Positions 24,341 through 37,400 of a stretch of DNA of 64,000 nucleotides are shown here, in pieces. Position 1 is the stretch's first letter; each line of letters begins with the position of its first letter. The stretch is taken from NCBI RefSeq assembly GCF_018687715.1, contig NC_056752.1, positions 52,732,653 through 52,796,652 on the forward strand, written 5' to 3'. The translations under genes were made by a program, and so were the position numbers. The notes beneath the pieces are model-generated. The model saw only the letters and a list, made by a program, of their open reading frames with translations, was not told where the DNA came from and made no database searches. Origin of the DNA: Carya illinoinensis. Taxonomy: Eukaryota > Streptophyta > Magnoliopsida > Fagales > Juglandaceae.

Positions 24341-27300
24341 ATGGCTGCTCTCCAACTCAGACCCAAACACAGAACCCTCCACAACCCCTCCCTCGTTCAC
24401 CTCTTCTCTACCTCCTCGACCCCTCCTGAGCCCACCTCTGCCGACCAATCCTCGCCATCCGCCTCATCCGACGCCACCGAATCTCAATCATCCTTATCCT
24501 CCTATTTCTCTGATGTCAAAGCCAGTCTCAAACAACAACAACAGCAACAACATAGACCCACTTTCCCATTTTCTCAAAGGAATCCCACAATCCCAGCGAA
24601 ACCTTCGAGCCCTTTAGACTCATCTTTCTCCAAGCCTTCCAAAGTCGCTTCCCTCGAAGAAATCCGCAAGAACCTCTCCGAGTTCCGGCTCCGATACTCT
24701 GTGCCACCCCTCTCCAGACCCAACTCCGCACATGCGACGACACCGTCCTCCGAATCTTCATCCCAGCACATTTCGTTTCAAGAGCTTTACAAACGGAATG
24801 TGATCGAGAAGGCCGACGAGAAGGGTACCAACACAGCTTCGGGCCCCGGAAAAGTTGGCGGCAGTGGCGGAAAGCATTCGTTCGCTGCAATTCGAGAGAG
24901 TTTACGGCAGCTAGGTCCGTCGCCCGGGATGGCACAGAATGAGAGTAGGATGGCTGACCCAATGTTATCGGGATTTAAGAATAATTTGAAATTGAAGCCT
25001 TCTACGGATCCGGTTCCGGTGATTGGCGGGACTGGTACGCTGCCGGTTTCAGTGTTTGGGAAGGAAAGGGAGCGGAAGGATATGGAGGGGGAGAAAATGG
25101 CAATGAAGACGGAGTTTGTGAGGATGTATAGCTATGAGGAGTTGGGGGAGAAACTGACGAAGCTGAGGCCAGATGGGAATAAAGAAGGGAAGGCATGGTT
25201 TTCACTTGGGGAACTGAACGAGAGGTTGATGAAACTGAGGGAGATGGAGGATAAGGAGTCAGAGTTGAGGATTGGCGGGGTTCCGTATAAGGATTTGAGG
25301 GAGAGCTTGTTTAGACTGAGGATGTCAGACGATGAGAAGGCGAAGAAAAGTTCCAGTAAGTAACGTGGTTTTGCATGTTGTTCAATAAAATAGATTCTAA
25401 GCATGTTCTATCATTTGGATAGTAGATCATAGAAGAATGTACATTCTGTTTTGGGTCTGAGGAAGTTTTATGGAATTGATAATTTGCATGCTAGTCTTGG
25501 AATAGAATATGAAAAATAATAGAAAATTGTTATGGTTGGTTTTTTTTTATAAGTAAAAATTGTTATGGTTGGTAGAGGATGGGAAACTATGTTTCTTTGG
25601 TTGGTAATTTTATTGTGAATGAAGAAAGGGTTACTTTGGATTGCTTGATTTTCTGTTAATATGTAACCTGCTATCATCAATAAAATTCTTGATTACGTAT
25701 TAAAAAAATGTTTATAGGCTACCACACCCCCTTGCTAAAACTCCCTAAAATGGTGAACGATTGTAAGAGGCAAAACATTTCTGCATTCGATAATGGCACA
25801 TTGAGAGGGGGGTCAATGTTTTCAATTGAGCGATTTCTCTTTGCACGTTTAAATTGTAAATTGTGCTTATTATGATTTTATATTTTAATGTTTCATGGTA
25901 TGCGGATTTAACCTCTGTTTTCAGTTGCTGAGATTGAAGATAAGTGAAACGAGTGGAAGTTTCGAAGAGTAGTATTTTATTATTTCGGACCGGTTTAGAC
26001 ATTAAAGATGAAAAATGCGTTTAGGCAGATATCTTTTGGACTACTTGTTTGAGTGGTACTGTTTTTTTCTTTACTCCAAAACAAAACATTATTTGACTGT
26101 GCTGAGCTCAGTTATCATCCGTAAGCTAATCAACCTGAAGTTATCAAATTCCAAGAGTTTAAAGATGCTAGATGGTAGATTGTGCTCCGTTTTTGGCTTT
26201 ATAACTACAATTTAGATTCTCTTTCCATGGTTTCTGTAAAATTTTAGAAAAAATGATAGATATCGTGCTCTGCTACATTCTAGGACTTGGCTTGATTGAG
26301 GGTAAAATTTTGTTTCTTGTTTCATAAATAGTGAAAAAACTTCTTGTAATAGTTAAGTTCTGCTGATTCTCTCCGTACACATGTAACTACTCACGGTGGT
26401 GAGGGTGTCACGGTGAAGTTTTGTGCAGTATTCCGGTGCGTGTTATGGCAGTTTCACGTGAAGTAGTTGTTGAGTCCAAGCTGATTAGCCTCACAAAGGA
26501 AGGAAATATATACGCTTTTCAGAACATGGGTGGAAGGAGAGGTACGAACTATTGGTGGGCCGAAACACAACTTTGTGGATGGTAAACTTGTTGGAGGATT
26601 TCCTGAAGGGGGGAAAGAAGGACGTGTATTCGGTAATAAGAGAAGGATATTGCAGTTTTGTTGCCTAGCGCTGCTCGAATAGGCGTGGGCGTTATTTGTC
26701 GATTGCCGAATATGGAAAGGAAGGTAGAATCTGCCTGCTCTGCTTTCCAGAAGTTGAAAATGGATGGGGATGGAGGAAATTGAAGAATTTGGCTTTAGAG
26801 TTGGTTCAGACCAGAGGAAATGGGTATGGAACGGGTGGAGGAGGGTAGAGCAATAGAGTGGTAAAGTCCTCAAACACGGTGCCCAGAACCTTCAAGGAGG
26901 TCCTCACGATGGGTTCGACGTACGCGCAGAAGGGGCTTGTCGGAGGTGCAAGCCATGTCGCTGGGGGGGAACGTCGAGCCCCACGCCATCTACACAATGC
27001 AAAGTCTGGTAGGGTAGTTGGACAGGAGACGTGGGTGTCCAGTAAACGTCTATTGGAGCTATAGGGCCAGTTGAGGAAGTTGCAGAAGGAAATGGATGAA
27101 GTCAGAAAATATGTTGGGTTGTTTAAGGAAAAAGGAGGGAGATGGGAGGATGAAAGGGAGTGGTTTGAAACGGTGGCGTTTCAAAGGGAGGGCTTTAATG
27201 AATTTCCTAAGGCTAGGTTGAGGCAAGTGGTGGGCCTGGAGTTGGGGTCCCGTAGCCCAAATCCTGTGTTAAGGCCCCAACCCATTTCTTACGGGAACAA

Positions 27301-30300
27301 GGCCTCCATGAGTGGAGGGCCTCGCGTCGGGCCTGGGCCTCCTCAGCCTAGGTCCATTTCTGAAGACCCAGATGCGTTTCTGGGTTCACTCAATCCGGGT
27401 TTCCTCAACCCGGTTTTCTGCGTTTCCACTAAAGATGTTGAGACACCACCGCGGCAGCCGTCGGCGGCGACACAGAACTCTCCAACGGTGATTCTGGAGA
27501 CCGTCAACATCCCGGCAGCCCTATGTGAGAAGATGAAGTTGACGTGTGTAGCTCCGAGCTCGAGGCTACCAGAGACGCTGCCGCAAAGCTCGCCGACGGT
27601 GGAAAGGAGGGAGGTGAGCCCACAGACAACGCCGATGACGGCAATGGAGCATTCCGATGAGGTCCCTACAGTGAGGTTGGAACAGTGCAAAATGCAGAAG
27701 CTATCGGGGGACTTGCAATCGAATCAGATTCAGGGGAGGAAGAGAGGGAGAGATCTGAGGATTTGATGCTGTCGGTGGATGGGGACTTGGTGTTACTTGA
27801 TGTCAGTGGTTAGTTGGGGTTGGAAGATATCTCTTTTGAAGATGATATACATGGTTTCTAGAAGGGGTAGAGTGAAAGCCAAGGGGCTGGCTGCTCCCCA
27901 ATGAAGCCTAAAATTGTTTCTTGGAATGCCCGTGGGCTTAATGAGATTTATAAGCGCCTACGGATTAGGAACATGCTTCGGGAGTGGAAGGTGGATATCG
28001 TATGCTTGCAAGAGACAAAATTGAAGACTTTTGATAGGAGGATTGTGAGGGGTTTAGGGAGTGGAGTACATGTGGATTGGGCATACTTGGCATCTAACGG
28101 GGCGTCGGGTGGGGTGTTGGTGTTGTGGGATAGGTGGGTGGTGGAGAAGATAGATGAGTTTATTGGACAATACATGGTAGCTTGTTCGTTTAAGTGTGTG
28201 TCCGATGACTTTTTATGGGCGTTTGCAGGTGTATATGGCCCCAATGTAGACATGGATAGAAGATTACTGTGGGAAGAATTAGCCGGGGTTTATACTTGGT
28301 GGGATCTTCCATGGTGCATTGGGGGAGATTTTAACGTTGCAAGATTCTGTAGTGAAGTTGATGGAAGTAGAAGAATGAGGCCAGGCATGGAGGAGTTCTC
28401 GGAATGTATTTTTGATATGAATTTGGTAGACTTGCCACTAGCTAGAGCTACTTGGTCTAACAATCAGTCATGGTCTCGACTGGATCGTTTCCTAATTTCA
28501 CCAGAATGGGAAAGCCATTTCCCAGATGTATGGCAAAAGCGTTTGCCCCGGATAGGTTCAGGCTATTGGCCCATTTTGCTGGATTGCGGAGGGTTATGTA
28601 GTGGCCGGCGGCCTTTCAAATTCGAAAATATGTGGCTTAAATCTGAAGGTTTTGTGGATAGGGTTAAACAATGGTGGTATTCCTACCAGTTCTAAGGTAC
28701 GCCTAGTTTCATTTTTGCTGGCAAGTTGAAAGCTCTTAAAAGAGATTTAAGAGTATGGAACAAGGAGTCATTCGGAAATGTAGGGGAAAACAAAAAAATA
28801 AAGATGCTGGAAATTCAAGAGATCGAGAGGCTTCAGGGGATACAACCACTTTCACAGGAAGAATTAGTTCGGAAGGCTGAGCTGATTGCTGATGTTGAGA
28901 GGTTGATACTTCTAGAAGAGATGTCATGGCGTCAAAAGTCTAGGGCATTATGGTTGCGGGAAGGAGATAGAAGTAAGGTTTTTCCACAGAATTGCAAACT
29001 CACATAGAAGAAACAACAATATTGAGATGCTGAAAATTGAAGGGGTGGAGTGTAGAGATGAACATACAATTCACAATCATATAGTTGACTTTTATGAGAA
29101 CTTACTTGCAGAGCAGGCGGGATGACGGCCTCCTTTGAAAGGGATGGTTTTTGATACTATCGAGTCGAGTGATGTGTTACGATTGGAGAAGGAGTTCCAG
29201 GAGCTAGAGGTTCATGAGGTAGTGAAGAAAATGAACATGGACAAAGCTCCAGGACCGGATGGGTTCTCTATGGGTTTCTTTTAGGATTGTTGGGAAGTGA
29301 TAAAGGAGGACCTGATGAAGGTGTTTCAAGAGTTTTATATGGCTGGAAAATTTGAAAAAAGTATGAATACCATATTCCTTGCACTGATACCGAAGAAGGT
29401 AGGGGCATTGGAAATCACGGAATATCGGCCTATTAGTCTAGAAAATGGGGTATATAAGATAATCTCCAAAGTAATTGCGAACAGACTGAGTGAGGTGGTG
29501 GGGAAGATTGTTTCAAATCCACAAAATGCTTTTGTAAAAGGAAGACAGATTCTAGATGCAGCGCTTATTGCAAACGAATTCCTTGATAGTAGATTGAAGG
29601 CTGGAAATTCCGGGATCTTGTGTAAACTAGACATGGAAAAGGCATATGATCATGTCAATTGGGAATTTCTTCTCAATTTGCTAAGGAGATGGGGGAAATG
29701 GATCCATTGGTGCATATCGACTGCGAAGTTCTCAGTGTTGGTAAATGGCGGTGCAGTGGGCTTTTTTAATAGTTCACGTGGGTTGAGACAAGGGGATCCG
29801 TTGTCACCTTTATTGTTTGTTATAGTCATGGAGGCTTTAAGCAGGATGATCACGACCCTGGTTACGAATGGCTTCGTTGAGGGTTTTAAGATTGGAACCC
29901 CGGAGAGGGGCATTATTAATATTTCTCACCTATTGTTTGCAGATGATACCCTTATCATGTGTGAAGCGAAACAGAATCAGATGCAAGCACTGAAGGCTTT
30001 ATTCCTTTGTTTCGAGGTAGTGTTCGGGTTGAAGGTGAACCTCGAGAAGTTAGAATTGGTGCCAATTGAGGAAGTGCCTAACATGCGCCAATTGGCTAGA
30101 TCATTGGGGTGCAAGATAACATCATTACCTATGACTTATTTGGGACTTCCTCTGGGAAGTGCCTCGAGGGCGTTGTCGGTCTGGAATACTGTGATTGAGA
30201 AAATTGAGATGAGATTGGCGGGATGGAAGAGAATGTATTTGTCTAAAGGTGGTAGGATTACTCTGATAAAGAGTACACTCTCTAACCTACCTACTTATTT

Positions 30301-33300
30301 TTTTTATCTCTTTTCCCAATACTAGCGAGTGTAGCGGCCTGTATCGAAAAACTCCAACGTGACTTCCTGTGGGGGGGGGATGAGGGAGGAGTTAAAGTTT
30401 CATCTGGTTAAGTGGGCACAGGTTTGTCGTCCCATCTCGGGTGGAGGGTTGGGGATTAGAAACTTAAGGGTGTTCAATCGAGCATTACTAGGAAAATGGC
30501 TGTGGAGATATGCGACAGAACCAGAATCCTTATGGAAAATGGGGATTGAGAAGAAATATGGTGTTCTATGGGGGGATTGGTGCTCTAGAGAAGTAAGGGG
30601 GGCCTATGGCGTTGGGTTGTAGAAACACATAAGAAGAGGATGTGGTGTTTAATTGCTTTGTTAAGTTACATCGATTAAACACATAAGAAGAGGATGGGGG
30701 GTGTTTAATCGCTTTGTTAAGTTATAGCTAGGTGTGGGCTCAAGGATAAAATTCTGGAGTGATGTTTGGTGTGACAATAGGGCCTTACAAGATTTATTTC
30801 CCTCTCTTTTCCATATAGCAAGTGCAAATGACGTTTCAGTGGCAGATGTTTTGGAGACCTTGGGGGACATATTCACTGGAACGTTACCTTTAGTAGGGCA
30901 GCACAAGATTGGGAAGTAAGTTGCTTTGCTGATTTCTATAGCCTAATATATGCCATCAGACCAAACAGGCAGCTTGAGGATGCTATGTGGTGGAAGCCGG
31001 CAGCTAAAGGCTCTTTCACTGTTTGCTTGTTCTATAAGGCACTTACTATGGAGCCAAATGCTTAGTTTCCTTGGAAAAAGATATGGAGACATAAGGCACC
31101 ACCCAAAGTCTCCTTTGTTTGGACAGCTTCTCTGGGAAAGATTCTCACAATTGATAACTTGAGGAAAAGGAGGATTATTATTACAGAGTGGTGTTGTATG
31201 TGTAAAGGAGGGGGAGTGTCGGTAGATCACCTTCTCCTGCATTGTGACACAGCCGAAACCCTTTGGAATGAGATATTTACTCGACTAGACATGGCATGGG
31301 TTATGCCGAAGACGGTGAAGGCAGCTTTGGCGAGTTGGCCAAATTTAAGAGGAAGGCAACCAATCAGAGCAATGTGGAAGATGATTCCTCTATGCATTAT
31401 GTGGTGCTTATGGCAAGAGCGCAATGGGAGGACTTTTGAAGACCAAGAAAGATCTTTAGAGGAACTAAAAGTTTTATTTTTCAGAACTCTTTGTAGTTGG
31501 GCCATAGCTGTGGATTTTAATGGCATGGTTCTTCATGATTTTCTTGTCTCTAATGTGCCTACCTAGTTAGGGTATTATACTAGTGTAACTGGCTTTGCCA
31601 TTTTTTGATCAATATATTTATTTATTCATCAAAAATAAAAATAAATAGTGAAAATATTTAATTTCTATGGTTTTTCCACCTTTTTATTTCCCTCCAAGTG
31701 CTGAGAATGAAATCTTGCAGCTCCACAATACTAATCTTCATTGTTCCATCAACTGGATAATTTCTAGAATCCGGACTTACCTACATAGTAGATATTAAGC
31801 GGCCCTGGTTTAGTTCTACCTTTCTTCGTATGCCTGTTAGATTAACCTTTAAGTATGACAAAAGGATTTCTTGAACTCATTTGTGTGTGTTAGCAGGGTC
31901 CAAAGAAAATTTTGCGTTATCCGTATTCGTTTTCATTTTGTTTTATTTTTATTAACATTTTTCATATAATGCTGGTTAGAATGTTTGTTCAGTTGCGGAA
32001 TAACACTAACAAAATTTTTTAGTTTTTTTTTTTATAATTATTTAGCTTAAAGTTTTCCTTCTGTTGGATATGATATCTATAAACTCATATAATTTACTGA
32101 TTCAGATTTACTTATCAAAAAAATTTACCGATTCAGATTTATTTTTTCAGTCCAGAGACTGGATATTCTGGGTCAGTTAGGCAGAACTCCAAACTTTATG
32201 CTGCAACCTCCAAAGGAGCATCTTGTTGAAAAGGCAAGTATCCTACTCTTTGCTTTTTTACATTCTTGTTATTCATTCAGTTGGATGAGATTGTTGGAAG
32301 GGCTTTTCATGAAGTGTATTTTTTTAATTCATATAATCTTGCGAAAGAGCTAATTTAAAATCTTTATCTATTTGTGATCATATTTTTGCATTTTTTTATT
32401 TAAGATTTAGTGTATGTCCAGTATTACTCTTGGCATCCTGTCCTTCGTACATTGAGTATTTTTACCTGAAAGACGAATTCAGTATATGCTGATGACGGGA
32501 ATTGGCACAAATCTCAGATGAAATAAGTGAACCTTACACTACTGTCATCACCCTTAGAATTTGCATTTTCACTAGAACACTGCTCTTGTATATGACCCAT
32601 GTACTTGGGCTTTGCCTATTCTCATGATCAATAAAATCTTATTTACCAATAAAAAAAAATTATGCACACTCAAGATATTTATTTTTGGGTAGCTCATTCT
32701 TTGGAAAGTGTCCTTAAACTGTACCCAGTATGAACTTATTGATTGTCTACATTTCGATCATTCCACATGAAGTTACTCTACTTTCTAATATTGGAGGAGA
32801 TTTGTTGCTCTAATTTTTCTTTTTTGAAATATGTTTAATGCAGTATTTCCATCCGGATAATATGTCTTCTGCAGAAAAACTGAAAATTGAGCTTGCAAAA
32901 GTAAGAGATGAATTTAAAATGTCAGAGTCAGATTGTGGATCTGCACGTGTTCAAGGTAAAGGGATTCGTTTTATGCTTCCATTACTCGTTTCCATACTGA
33001 TTGATTAATTTGTTTCTCATTTTATGGTTTAGGGTACTTGTTTAAAGCCTTTTTCTTCGCATTTATCTTTTGATTGATGTGTCCTGGCTTATCTTTTTAG
33101 TTCTCTTTTCTACTTATCAAAAAAAAAAAATTCTTTGTAGTCCTCTTTTCTGTTTGTAACACAGAGAGAAGGCTTTTTTTTTTTTTTTCCTTTTTCTGTT
33201 TTTGACATTTGTAGAATGTGTCTTATTCTGAGGCGAGTAGTGACTGTATATGTATGGTTTGGATCTAGAAAGCAAAAAGGAAACTTTTGGGGACTTTGCC

Positions 33301-34434
33301 TTTTTTCTATGAAATCTGGCTGTTTTGTACTTTTATTGGAGAATGGGTGCTATTAAAATCCCTGCTGCGACATAAAATTGGGTAGCTAGTAGTTCCCTTT
33401 TGATAAATATAGGCAAAAGGGTATCTCATATTTTGTGATTTTTTTTATAGCTAAAAAAATCTGTTAATGTAAAATTTTTAATCTAATTTCTTCTATTCAT
33501 TTTTTGCAAATGTATGATGATAATGGATTTGATGATGGAGGGAAGCAGAGATGTTTAGCAGTATAATCATCTACTTAATGATGTAGAATTCTTTTGGAGA
33601 CATTCAAATCCATGACATATCTGGGTTGTTGTGTATGCCCCCGGGCCCCCACCCCCTTTTCTCCTATTATATTCCTTTTGAACCTACGGTTGAGAGATCA
33701 GAGAAGTGAGCATTTCAGTTTTATCCTTGAAGTCTTTCCATACATATCATGTTTGCAACTAGTGGTGTTTATTTTACTGGCCAAGGATTATTGAGGTCCT
33801 TCTTTGATTTCTTTGCAGTGGCACAACTCACAACTAAGATCAAGCATCTATCTTCTGTTTTACACAAGAAGGTGACAATCGAACTATCTCTTTAATACAG
33901 TCTACTATATTGGATGGTGTTCATTGTATAACTGCTCGTTTCTGTACTGTTTAGTTTGATGAACTAGATTTAGCATTTAATAGTTTTACTTGGCGTTAAT
34001 ACCAATCCTTTTATTTGAACAAGAAATTGCATCCGCTCCTGATAAAGAGGTGGTTAGCCAACTGTATTTAGCTTCTAAATTACTGGGCATGTTAAGTGAG
34101 AATGTACTTATAACATGATATCTGAATGGTGCCTGACCATTAGCACCCCCGAGAAATGGAAAAAGAAAACGATAGTATGACTGCCAACAAGTCTACCTAT
34201 TAATCGATTGCATAGATGGAATCCTAGAGCCTAGAGGTGTCATTACTTCCCTCTTTTTCCTAATTTGATTTACTTGTCATAATGTTGTAGGATAAGCATT
34301 CTCGAAAGGGTCTTATAGGAATGGTGCAGATGAGGAAAAGGTTATTGAAGTATCTCCGAAGAACCGACTGGGATTCCTACTGCTTGGTTCTCTCTAAGCT
34401 CGGTCTCCGGGACAATCCCAATTACAAGAACTAG
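24341..34434 (+). CDS. MRPS15: Mitochondrial small-subunit ribosomal protein uS15m, 5 exons
   Basis: This is a small-subunit protein that binds rRNA in the mitoribosome. Exons are 24341-25355, 32151-32233, 32844-32955, 33819-33871 and 34291-34434, giving 468 residues with consistent phases. Residues 1-340 are a Ser/Pro/Gln-rich extension with a likely mitochondrial targeting sequence and repeated short [23 protein letters not shown] helices. The S15 domain is C-terminal and has the signature [22 protein letters not shown] (residues 424 on; residue names only partly variable) and ends [13 protein letters not shown]. Exon 1 ends at TCCA before GTAAGT; reading on would give a false stop six bases later. 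Intron 1 (6.8 kb) carries a LINE. Intron 2 starts with GC (AAG then GCAAGT). Three tiny tail-only insertions lie in introns 1 and 3 of the gene. By memory it matches Arabidopsis At1g80620 (and paralogue At1g15810). Confidence 0.93.
25523..25573 (-). mobile_element. Tail-only retroposon scar 1 (18-bp target duplication)
   Basis: A perfect 18-bp direct repeat, AAAATTGTTATGGTTGGT, at 25523-25540 and 25556-25573 flanks a 15-bp insert. On the minus strand the insert reads TACTTATAAAAAAAA, which resembles the very 3' end of plant LINEs. It lies in intron 1 of uS15m. Confidence 0.8.
26445..27768 (+). pseudogene. LINE ORF1 remnant
   Basis: From the ATG at 26445 a frame reads [17 protein letters not shown] and then breaks. 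An open stretch (27071-27766) encodes a charged helix ([16 protein letters not shown]) followed by a Pro/Ser-rich tail. This is the position and character of a plant L1 ORF1 (RNA-binding Gag-like protein). No intact zinc knuckle is seen. Several stops lie before 27070. Confidence 0.6.
27901..31566 (+). pseudogene. LINE ORF2 remnant: endonuclease, reverse transcriptase, zf-RVT
   Basis: The apurinic endonuclease domain starts at 27901 with [19 protein letters not shown] and RLDRFL and breaks at a stop near 28695. The reverse transcriptase (about 29297-30325) contains [22 protein letters not shown] and the catalytic FADD motif. Beyond 30325 the frame is broken again. A zf-RVT domain ([18 protein letters not shown] and a C-x2-C...H-x3-H-C cluster, 31190-31250) and a C-terminal tail run to 31566. 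At least six stops or frameshifts are present. Confidence 0.88.
30623..30730 (+). repeat. 54-bp tandem duplication inside the LINE
   Basis: AAACACATAAGAAGAGGATG occurs at 30623 and again at 30677, each copy followed by GTGTTTAAT(T/C)GCTTTGTTAAGTTA. The duplication falls between the RT and zf-RVT regions and helps destroy ORF2. Confidence 0.85.
32091..32141 (+). mobile_element. Tail-only retroposon scar 2, beside the exon-2 splice acceptor
   Basis: A 20-bp direct repeat with one mismatch (AATTTAC(T/C)GATTCAGATTTA, 32091-32110 and 32122-32141) flanks an 11-bp insert, CTTATCAAAAA. The second copy ends nine bases before the acceptor AG at 32149-32150, so the insertion duplicated the branch-point and pyrimidine-tract area of intron 1 of uS15m. 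Confidence 0.75.
32480..32660 (+). mobile_element. Possible 5'-truncated LINE fragment
   Basis: The sequence CTTGTATATGACCCATGTACTTGGGC followed by GATCAATAAAATCTTATTTACCAATAAAAAAAAA resembles the 3' UTR and tail of plant LINEs. No target duplication was found, so the left boundary is a guess. It lies in intron 2 of uS15m. Confidence 0.4.
33092..33151 (+). mobile_element. Tail-only retroposon scar 3
   Basis: A 20-bp direct repeat with two mismatches (33092-33111 and 33132-33151; shared core CTCTTTTCT) flanks ACTTATC plus a run of A, 33112-33130. It lies in intron 3 of uS15m. Confidence 0.72.
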
Positions 34435-37400
34435 ACTAGTCAACAATGCGAACCTTGCATTTCCTTTGTACGATAATTACTTGTAGTCTTTGGCACAACC
34501 TTGATTACGAGAAAATTAGACTAGTCAACAATTTTATCATCACTGTGTTTCTCTTTCTTATTTCTTCTTTTCCTCTGCATGATTACTATTCTAGTTGTTC
34601 TACCCGAGGTTTGTTCCATAATTATTCCATTTGTCGGGGGAGCTAGAAGACATTTTACAATGAATTTATTTTTATCCATTTCATGATTCATATTTCTTTG
34701 TTACCTTGTTTTTCCCCCTTTTTTTTTTTTGAACATGTTCTTAATGCATGCTCTCCGAAGACACGGTTTTTCTTTTTTAACGTTGCAGACGGCTGAAAGA
34801 TTTGAAGGCACGGTTGTTTAAATTTCAATACATTACCATTTTCCGTTAATATATTGTTCTCTCTCCCTCCCTCCCTGTGTGTTGTCACACACACACACAC
34901 ACACAAAAGATTCCGTACATGAACACTTTACGCTTGATGTGTGCGTGTTGTAAGGATCAAACCAATTTCCCTTTTTATTTTCTCTGTGCCATCACATCAC
35001 AACTTCAGCTAGCATAGGGTGGGCTAAGAAAATAAAACCATAAAAAATAAAATAAAATAAAGAAATAAATAAAACATGTAATTCTAGAATGCCATAGTCA
35101 CCGTGGGAGACAAAGATTCTGGTGGATGGTAATGATTCTCAATAGTCAAGACACTGCACCAAGGACTAATTATTATTGCTGTAGAAAATTTAGATTTCGG
35201 TAACAATTGGAATGTGATGTCATCAGGAATAATTTAGAAGTGCAACATGTTATTCAAACGAGTTGTGCTAGACGCACTAACAAAATATCAAAATATTATA
35301 CTGTTTATGTATTGTTATTCTCTACATAATCCATAAAAATGTTTCTATATGATATCCACTCGCTTTTATAAATGTTTTATACCCTACTCATTTTATATTT
35401 GCAGTTGTAACATATATGGTTTTATCTTTAGACATATTAAAAAGGTTTGAATTTACTATATTTTACTTTAGATAGGAATCATTTATGAGACTATAATCAA
35501 TCAAGACAATGATTTATATTCCTACGCTTATAAAATATAACTAATGTATTGTCGATTTAAGGTGTTAAATTCTGTTATAAAGTTAGTTATTAGGATCTTC
35601 TAAAATTTATCCGAATTTTGGCTCATAGCTTGTATGAAAAATTTTACTATATGCGATTTTTCATTTTTATCATTTTATTTAACTATATATATTAATGTGT
35701 AAATATATGTATTTAAATATAAGGATAAAAATGATAAATTACATTTTAATGCAGAATAATGTTACATATAGTCACTTTTACATACTTTTTATATATTTTT
35801 TTGATATGATTGATTGTATTAATTTTATTTTAATTTATAATTAATTATATTAATAAAATATATAAAAGACCGTACAAATGAAAATGTTTAAATGGAAGAT
35901 GTAAAAAACGAAACATGTGCTGACATATGCAAGCGATATTCAGGGAGTCATTGAATAACAAATGGCACTTTCCCCGAAAATGCCAATTGTAATGATCAAG
36001 TTAAAAAAGCATCATAATTGCTTAATGTCCGTTTTATTCCCCGAAGTCTTAAGGAAAAACATTATACAATAAATTAAGAAAAATGTTACTCCACACATAG
36101 CTCGGCTCTGAGTAGGTCTCGATATCTTTTTCTTTTTAATTTAGTGATTAAGAAGTATTTTTAAATAATATTATGAATTCTTTCAAAAAATATTGAAAAA
36201 TAAAAAAATCTTTTTATACTTATCCATACCCTTCTCGTGCTACACTGCTTATTAATGAAATAGAATTGGAAAACATTAGCATTACAGAAATTTTGTACCA
36301 AATTTCTTTATCGAGAAATTTTTCAATTTTATTTTAATTTTTTATTTAGTAATTAAACAAATAATTTTAAATGAATATGTGATTTTTTAAAAAAATATTT
36401 AAATAGTTTAGAAAAATGGTAAAAAAAAAATGACAAAAATAAAAAAAGGAAATGAATCGATAGAAGATTTCGATGGAAATCTCATGTAGTAGCAGGGTCA
36501 AATAAAATTCTACAGGACGGTGCCGTTGAACCAGTGAGAGGCATGTGCCGCTCCCTCATGCGCCAAGCCACATCAGCCGACCATGATCGCTCCATTCTCC
36601 AGACTTGACGCACTCTGGAAGCCAAAGTCGCACAAAAAGAGAGGGAATGTTGGGCGAATATCTAGAGGGATCTTGTCTTTATCTTTTGTGTTCAAATGGA
36701 AGATCTTAGGCGGTTGGTCAGTGATCTCAATTTATTTTAAATTAATTAATGAAGAACTTTATTATTTATTATAAAAAAATTAAATTCATCTTAAAATATT
36801 TTATATAAATATCTCTATCTATTTATATTTAAATATATCTTAATAAAATTTACAAAATATTATTATTTACGTGTGATTGAGAGAGAGGACAAAAGAGTCT
36901 GTACGAGCCATAGTTACCTTTCCGTTTTGAGTTCTTTGGAGGACCTAGGACACCATAGTCCAACATTGGAAAAAAAAAAAAAAAAAGAGAGGAAAAATTC
37001 TTGCTTCGAGAAAACAGGTTGGATATAAAGAGAAACGTTGCAAAAAATCATGCTTACTATTTCAACACAACACCCCAGTTTGAACTGATCGCCTGGTCTA
37101 GTTTGATCTAATTTTATCGTTTTTCGTGCTTTGGGTTAAAGAAAAAAGAAAAGAAAAGAGTAGAGTGTGCAGTTCAACGGTCTTGCCACTTTTACAATTA
37201 TATGCATCGAAAGCAATGTACTTTAACATAACAAGTTGATCATAGGTCTCTTTCTGGGCCTAGATCTTCTTCTTTTTCCTTCTTTCTTTTGCCTTCTCTT
37301 TTTATTTGTTTTCGAACACACATTACAGAGAGGCGTGTTCATCAGGCTTACATAATCGTTCACACCATCTCAATCCTCCTCAGATCCCAAAAACAAGTCG

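Larger units (their letters stand above)
26338..31640 (+). mobile_element. L1-type LINE, near full length, in intron 1 of uS15m
   Basis: A non-LTR element of 5.3 kb with ORF1-like and ORF2-like regions. It ends in an A-rich tail (TTCATCAAAAATAAAA). A 14-bp target-site duplication, ATAAATAGTGAAAA, lies at 26324-26337 and 31641-31654. It has the same orientation as the host gene. Stops and frameshifts show it is inactive, and it contains a 54-bp internal tandem duplication at 30623-30730. Confidence 0.92.
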
